This document shows, piece by piece, positions 15,436 to 19,108 of a DNA stretch of 19,108 nucleotides; position 1 is the first letter of the stretch, and every line of letters begins with the position of its first letter. Origin of the DNA: an uncultured Pseudomonadota bacterium (GTDB lineage: Bacteria > Pseudomonadota > Gammaproteobacteria > Burkholderiales > Methylophilaceae); the NCBI GenBank assembly GCA_903860085.1, contig CAIOPD010000020.1:1-19108 (forward strand). The letters are read 5' to 3'. Made by a program: the position numbers and the translations under genes. The notes below the pieces were generated by a model. That model saw only the letters and a list, made by a program, of their open reading frames with translations. It ran no database searches and had not been told where the DNA came from.

Positions 15436-16863
15436 TTAAGTATTGGCCACGATGTAGGCCTTAATCGCCTCTACATCAGCATCCATAACACTAAATTTCT
15501 GTGGCAAAGCTTCTATGCCATTTAGAGCAACTGGGCGCTCTGGCGCAGTGCCTAATGCTTCAATAATCGCATCTTCAAATTTAGCTGGTAGCGCGGTTTC
15601 TAGCACCAACATAGGCACGCCAGCTATTTTATGCTCTAAAGCCACCTTGAGGCCATCAGCGGTATGTGTATCAACCACTACATCATAACGACTTGCCGCC
15701 TCGCGTATCGTCTGCATACGTTGTGCATGATTACTACTACCGGAGACAAAACCATAGCGGCTGATTTTATTAAAAAATCCATCTGCGTTTAAATCAAAAC
15801 TAGCACCGCTATCGACTGCACTCCAAAGCTCACGCGTTTTATCCCCATCACGACCAACGAGATCAAATACAAAGCGCTCAAAGTTGGAAGCCTTGCTAAT
15901 GTCCATAGACGGGCTAGAAGTATGGTAAGTATTAGCAGCACCGCGTGGCCGATAAATTCCGGTTTTGAAAAATTCATCCAGCACGTCATTTTCATTAGTA
16001 GCTACAACTAATTGATCAATAGGCAACCCCATCATGCGTGCGATATGACCAGCGCAAACGTTTCCGAAGTTACCTGATGGCACAGAAAAGCTGACCTTTT
16101 GTGCATTATTATCGGTGACTGCGAAGTAACCTTTAAAGTAATAGACCACTTGCGCTACGATGCGACCCCAGTTAATTGAATTGACCGCGCCGATTTTATA
16201 CTGCGCCTTAAAAATGGCATCATTGGACACGGCTTTCACAACGTCCTGACAATCATCAAATACACCATTTACTGCAATATTGTAGATATTATCGTCATGC
16301 AGACTAAACATTTGTGCCGCTTGAAAACGGCTCATTTTCTTATGTGGAGATAGCATAAAAACACGTATGCCTTTTTTACCACGCATGGCGTATTCAGCCG
16401 CCGAACCAGTATCGCCAGAAGTTGCCCCTAAAATATTGGTGGTTTTACCTTCACGACTTAATACATATTCAAACAAATTGCCCAGCAACTGCATCGCCAT
16501 ATCTTTAAACGCCAGCGTTGGACCATTGGATAAACACAGTAAGTACAAATCATCCTCTAACTTTAAAGTTGGCGTAATGTCAGATGCCTGCTGATTAGGC
16601 CTTGTGTAGGCGTAAACATCTGGCCGATAGGTTTTATGAATAATGGCTTTTAAATCAGGAGCTGGAATATCATCCACAAAGCGCGACAAAATCGCAAACG
16701 CCAAATCGGCGTAGGACATATTGCGCATCGCTGTTAAATCAGCATCACTTAATTGCGGATAGCTTTCTGGCAAATATAAGCCGCCGTCAGGCGCTAGACC
16801 TCCGAGCAAAATTTGACTGAAGGTTTGTGCTGGCGATTGGCCACGGGTAGAAATATATTTCAT
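15436..16863 (-). CDS. thrC: Threonine synthase
   Basis: PLP enzyme that converts O-phosphohomoserine to threonine, the last step of the pathway. The 475 residues fit the longer form seen in Pseudomonas and betaproteobacteria (E. coli has 428). Visible signatures are MKYISTRG at the start, LAPDGGLYLPE (23-33), the cofactor lysine Lys120 in GPTLAFKDMAMQLL, and the phosphate-binding GATSGDTGSAA (146-156). hom lies 40 nt upstream on the same strand. A homoserine kinase gene, needed between the two, is not in this window. Confidence 0.96.
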   Translation of the reverse strand: MKYISTRGQSPAQTFSQILLGGLAPDGGLYLPESYPQLSDADLTAMRNMSYADLAFAILSRFVDDIPAPDLKAIIHKTYRPDVYAYTRPNQQASDITPTLKLEDDLYLLCLSNGPTLAFKDMAMQLLGNLFEYVLSREGKTTNILGATSGDTGSAAEYAMRGKKGIRVFMLSPHKKMSRFQAAQMFSLHDDNIYNIAVNGVFDDCQDVVKAVSNDAIFKAQYKIGAVNSINWGRIVAQVVYYFKGYFAVTDNNAQKVSFSVPSGNFGNVCAGHIARMMGLPIDQLVVATNENDVLDEFFKTGIYRPRGAANTYHTSSPSMDISKASNFERFVFDLVGRDGDKTRELWSAVDSGASFDLNADGFFNKISRYGFVSGSSNHAQRMQTIREAASRYDVVVDTHTADGLKVALEHKIAGVPMLVLETALPAKFEDAIIEALGTAPERPVALNGIEALPQKFSVMDADVEAIKAYIVANT

Positions 16864-16903
16864 GGTTGCTTGACTTAACTTTATGAGTTTTTAACTGACG
16901 GCT

Positions 16904-18232
16904 TTATTTACTGAGCTCTTCCATACGAATACGCATCACGTTTCCGGTAATTGCATCCAGCGCTTCAATCGCAGCAATCGCCTGATTCATGTTTTTTTCC
17001 ACCGTAATATGAGTCAAAATCACAATATCAGCTTCGGTGTCATTTTCATTCGGTTCTTTTTGCATCATGGCATCAATAGAGATGTCGCGATCGCCTAAAA
17101 TCTTAGTCACATTAGCCAATACGCCCGGCTTATCTTTGGCACGTAAACGTAGATAGTAAGCGCTACTTATTTCGTCTATAGGTAAGATAGGCAGATCTAA
17201 GACCTGCTCAGGCTGAAATGCTAAATAAGGTACGCGCTGTGCGCTACTAGCATCCATTAATCGTGCAACGTCCATCAAATCGGCCACAACCGCACTGGCT
17301 GTAGGTTCAGCACCAGCGCCAGCGCCATAATATAATGTTGGGCCAACTGCATCGCCCTTCACTACAACTGCATTCATAGCGCCATTGACGTTGGCCAGCA
17401 AACGTTTTTCAGGAATCAGGGTTGGATGTACACGTAACTCAACACCATCTTCTGTACGCTTAGTGATTCCAAGTAACTTCACGCGGTAGCCTAATTCTTC
17501 AGCATATTTAATATCAACTTGCTGCAACTTGGTAATTCCTTCGGTATAGGCCTGTTCAAACTTCATCGGCATACCAAAAGCAATGGCAGACATAATGGTG
17601 AGTTTATGGGCAGCATCGATGCCTTCAACATCAAATGTTGGATCGGCTTCGGCATAACCTAAACGTTGTGCTTCGCCCAAAACGTCACTAAAAGCTAGAC
17701 CTTTTTCACGCATTTCGCTGAGAATAAAGTTAGTCGTCCCATTGATAATGCCAGCCACCCATTCAATACGATTAGCCCCAAGACCCTCACGTAGTGCTTT
17801 AATAATGGGAATACCACCAGCGACCGCTGCTTCATAAGCCACGATAACATTGTTGGCACGCGCTGCGGCAAAGATCTCATTGCCGTGTAAAGCGATTAAG
17901 GCTTTATTCGCAGTCACTACATGCTTTTTATTGGCAATCGCGTTAAGAACTAACTCCTTAGCAACCCCATACCCGCCAATCAACTCAACGATGACGTCAA
18001 TATTAGGATTGTTGACTAAAGAAAATGCATCATCGGTGACTTCAGCTTTTCCTGCAACAAATGCACGCGCAGCCTCTAAATTGCGATCAGCCACATGTGT
18101 AATTTTAATATGACGTCCACTACGACGGAAAATCTCTTCAGCATTGCGTATCAGCACATTAAATGTGCCGCCACCAACTGTTCCTATGCCAAGTAAGCCT
18201 ACATTCAAATCTTTTAACGCTGTATTTTTCAA
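16904..18232 (-). CDS. hom: Homoserine dehydrogenase with ACT domain (TTG start)
   Basis: Reduces aspartate semialdehyde to homoserine, the branch point to threonine and methionine. The 442 residues show the nucleotide-binding VGLLGIGTVGGG (11-22), TANKAL (107-112), AEADPTFDVEG, the catalytic-region IDAAHKL with Lys210, and a C-terminal ACT domain (about 358-430, RAKDKPGVLANVTKIL), which in relatives mediates threonine feedback inhibition. It is the monofunctional form without aspartokinase. The start is TTG at 18232-18230: no ATG or GTG lies near, and GGAG at 18243-18240 is spaced 7 nt before it. The TTG overlaps the TGA stop of the aminotransferase gene (TTGA), pointing to translational coupling. 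Confidence 0.96.
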   Translation of the reverse strand: MKNTALKDLNVGLLGIGTVGGGTFNVLIRNAEEIFRRSGRHIKITHVADRNLEAARAFVAGKAEVTDDAFSLVNNPNIDVIVELIGGYGVAKELVLNAIANKKHVVTANKALIALHGNEIFAAARANNVIVAYEAAVAGGIPIIKALREGLGANRIEWVAGIINGTTNFILSEMREKGLAFSDVLGEAQRLGYAEADPTFDVEGIDAAHKLTIMSAIAFGMPMKFEQAYTEGITKLQQVDIKYAEELGYRVKLLGITKRTEDGVELRVHPTLIPEKRLLANVNGAMNAVVVKGDAVGPTLYYGAGAGAEPTASAVVADLMDVARLMDASSAQRVPYLAFQPEQVLDLPILPIDEISSAYYLRLRAKDKPGVLANVTKILGDRDISIDAMMQKEPNENDTEADIVILTHITVEKNMNQAIAAIEALDAITGNVMRIRMEELSK

Positions 18233-19108
18233 ACTAAAGCTCCGTGTTTCTTTCTATAACTCTCTAAAAATCTTGCGATGCGATGAATGGCTTCAGTTAA
18301 GTCATCCACATTAGGTAAAAATACCACGCGGAAATGATCCGGCGTTTTCCAATTAAAGCCAGTGCCCTGAACTAGCAAGACCTTCTCTTGAAGTAATAAA
18401 TCTAAAATGAATTGCTGATCGTCTTCAATCGGGTAGATTTTTGGATCCAATTTTGGAAACAAGTACATCGCCGCCTGTGGCTTAGTGCAAGTCACACCAG
18501 GTATTGCAATCAATAGCTCATAAGCCACATCACGTTGCTTGCACAGCCGGCCATCAGCTGCAACCAAGTCATCTATGCTCTGATAACCGCCAAGCGCAGT
18601 TTGTATAGCGAGTTGCCCAGGCACATTCGCACATAAGCGCATAGAGGCAAGCATATTCAGGCCTTCTATATAGTCCTTGGCGTGTTTTTTCTCACCACTT
18701 AAAATCATCCAACCCGAGCGATAGCCGCAAGTTCTATAGTTTTTGGATAAGCCATTAAAAGTGACAAACAAGACATCCTCAGCCAGCGAAGCAATAGAGG
18801 TATGCACATTGCCATCATATAAAACTTTATCGTAAATCTCATCGGCAAAAATCACCAGATTATGATGTCGAGCGATATCAATAATGCCTTCTAAAATCGC
18901 TTGTGGGTATAGGGCACCGGTAGGGTTGTTCGGATTAATCACCACAATACCTCGGGTATTGGCGGTGATTTTAGACTCGATATCCTTTAAGTCCGGCATC
19001 CACCCTGTGGCTTCATCGCACAAATAATGGCGCGCAGTTCCTCCAGCCAAAGTAACGGCGGCTGTCCATAGCGGATAATCCGGCATAGGAACTAATACTT
19101 GGTCGCCA
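18229..19108 (-). CDS. alaA: Alanine-type aminotransferase AlaA-like, C-terminal part (5' end outside window)
   Basis: PLP fold-type-I aminotransferase; E. coli AlaA converts pyruvate and glutamate to alanine and 2-oxoglutarate. The frame is open to the window edge (GDQVLVP precedes the internal ATG at 19086), giving 292 visible residues. AlaA is about 405 residues, so roughly 110 N-terminal residues are missing. Visible motifs are MPDYPLWTAAV, NPNNPTGALY, the cofactor-binding FADEIYDKVLYD, and the Schiff-base lysine in NGLSKNYRTCGYRSGWM. The ending LLQEKVLLVQGTGFNW closely resembles E. coli AlaA. It precedes hom with a 4-nt overlap. Placement before hom-thrC is common in betaproteobacteria; the true substrate is inferred from similarity only. 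Confidence 0.9.
   Translation of the reverse strand, partial: GDQVLVPMPDYPLWTAAVTLAGGTARHYLCDEATGWMPDLKDIESKITANTRGIVVINPNNPTGALYPQAILEGIIDIARHHNLVIFADEIYDKVLYDGNVHTSIASLAEDVLFVTFNGLSKNYRTCGYRSGWMILSGEKKHAKDYIEGLNMLASMRLCANVPGQLAIQTALGGYQSIDDLVAADGRLCKQRDVAYELLIAIPGVTCTKPQAAMYLFPKLDPKIYPIEDDQQFILDLLLQEKVLLVQGTGFNWKTPDHFRVVFLPNVDDLTEAIHRIARFLESYRKKHGALV
18240..18243 (-). promoter_or_regulatory. Shine-Dalgarno sequence that fixes the hom TTG start
   Basis: GGAG on the minus strand lies inside the last codons of the upstream aminotransferase gene, 7 nt before the TTG of hom. It is one of the better-placed ribosome sites in the window and supports the non-ATG start. Confidence 0.7.

Noticed and set aside
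17850..18113. 87-codon plus-strand frame opposite hom
   Set aside because: It is antisense to the conserved nucleotide-binding half of homoserine dehydrogenase and shows no protein-like features.
1..19108. Defence islands, CRISPR arrays, insertion sequences, tRNA or rRNA genes, or a cryptic novel multi-gene system
   Set aside because: No direct-repeat arrays, transposase or integrase motifs, terminal inverted repeats or tRNA-like folds were seen; nearly all of the sequence is covered by recognisable core metabolic and informational genes.

Overview
The window reads as an ordinary core-genome segment of a moderately AT-rich betaproteobacterium. A Methylophilaceae-type methylotroph (Methylotenera/Methylophilus-like) is the best guess. 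This rests on the rpsA-ihfB-lapB-pyrF order, the C-terminal tail of ribosomal protein S1, the alaA-hom-thrC order, and the close pairing of 6-phosphogluconolactonase with glucose-6-phosphate dehydrogenase. The taxonomic call is inference from protein resemblance and gene order; no 16S gene or other direct marker is present. Genes are densely packed. I see no mobile element, CRISPR array, tRNA, rRNA, prophage or toxin-antitoxin module.

Layout. (1) 1-3271, + strand: the 3' part of rpsA (S1), ihfB, a clear intrinsic terminator, a likely new promoter, then lapB (LPS assembly regulator) and pyrF (UMP synthesis). (2) 3315-7842: metG on the minus strand diverges from a + strand pair, mrp/apbC (Fe-S cluster carrier) and an NRAMP-family transporter only 7 nt behind it. 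(3) 7859-11078: pgl on the minus strand diverges from a dienelactone-hydrolase-family gene and zwf. Pgl and Zwf are consecutive steps from glucose-6-phosphate to 6-phosphogluconate, which in RuMP-cycle methylotrophs feeds the dissimilatory branch that oxidises formaldehyde. (4) 11184-14049, + strand: dcd (dCTP deaminase, toward dUMP/dTMP) and a large fold-type-I basic amino acid decarboxylase. (5) 14088-19108, minus strand, transcribed right to left: alaA-like aminotransferase (5' end outside the window), hom, thrC, thyA, folA. The overlaps alaA/hom (TTGA) and thyA/folA (TAATG) suggest translational coupling. Hom and ThrC take aspartate semialdehyde to threonine; ThyA and FolA run dTMP synthesis and recycle the dihydrofolate it produces.

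Nothing here looks like a new multi-gene system. The points most worth a second look are: an S1 protein that ends after five S1 repeats instead of six; loss of lapA next to lapB, with a terminator and promoter in its place; an NRAMP relative with altered metal-site motifs behind mrp; a set of mutually exclusive hairpins in front of zwf; a palindrome over the likely metG promoter; and a TTG start for hom fixed by a strong Shine-Dalgarno sequence.
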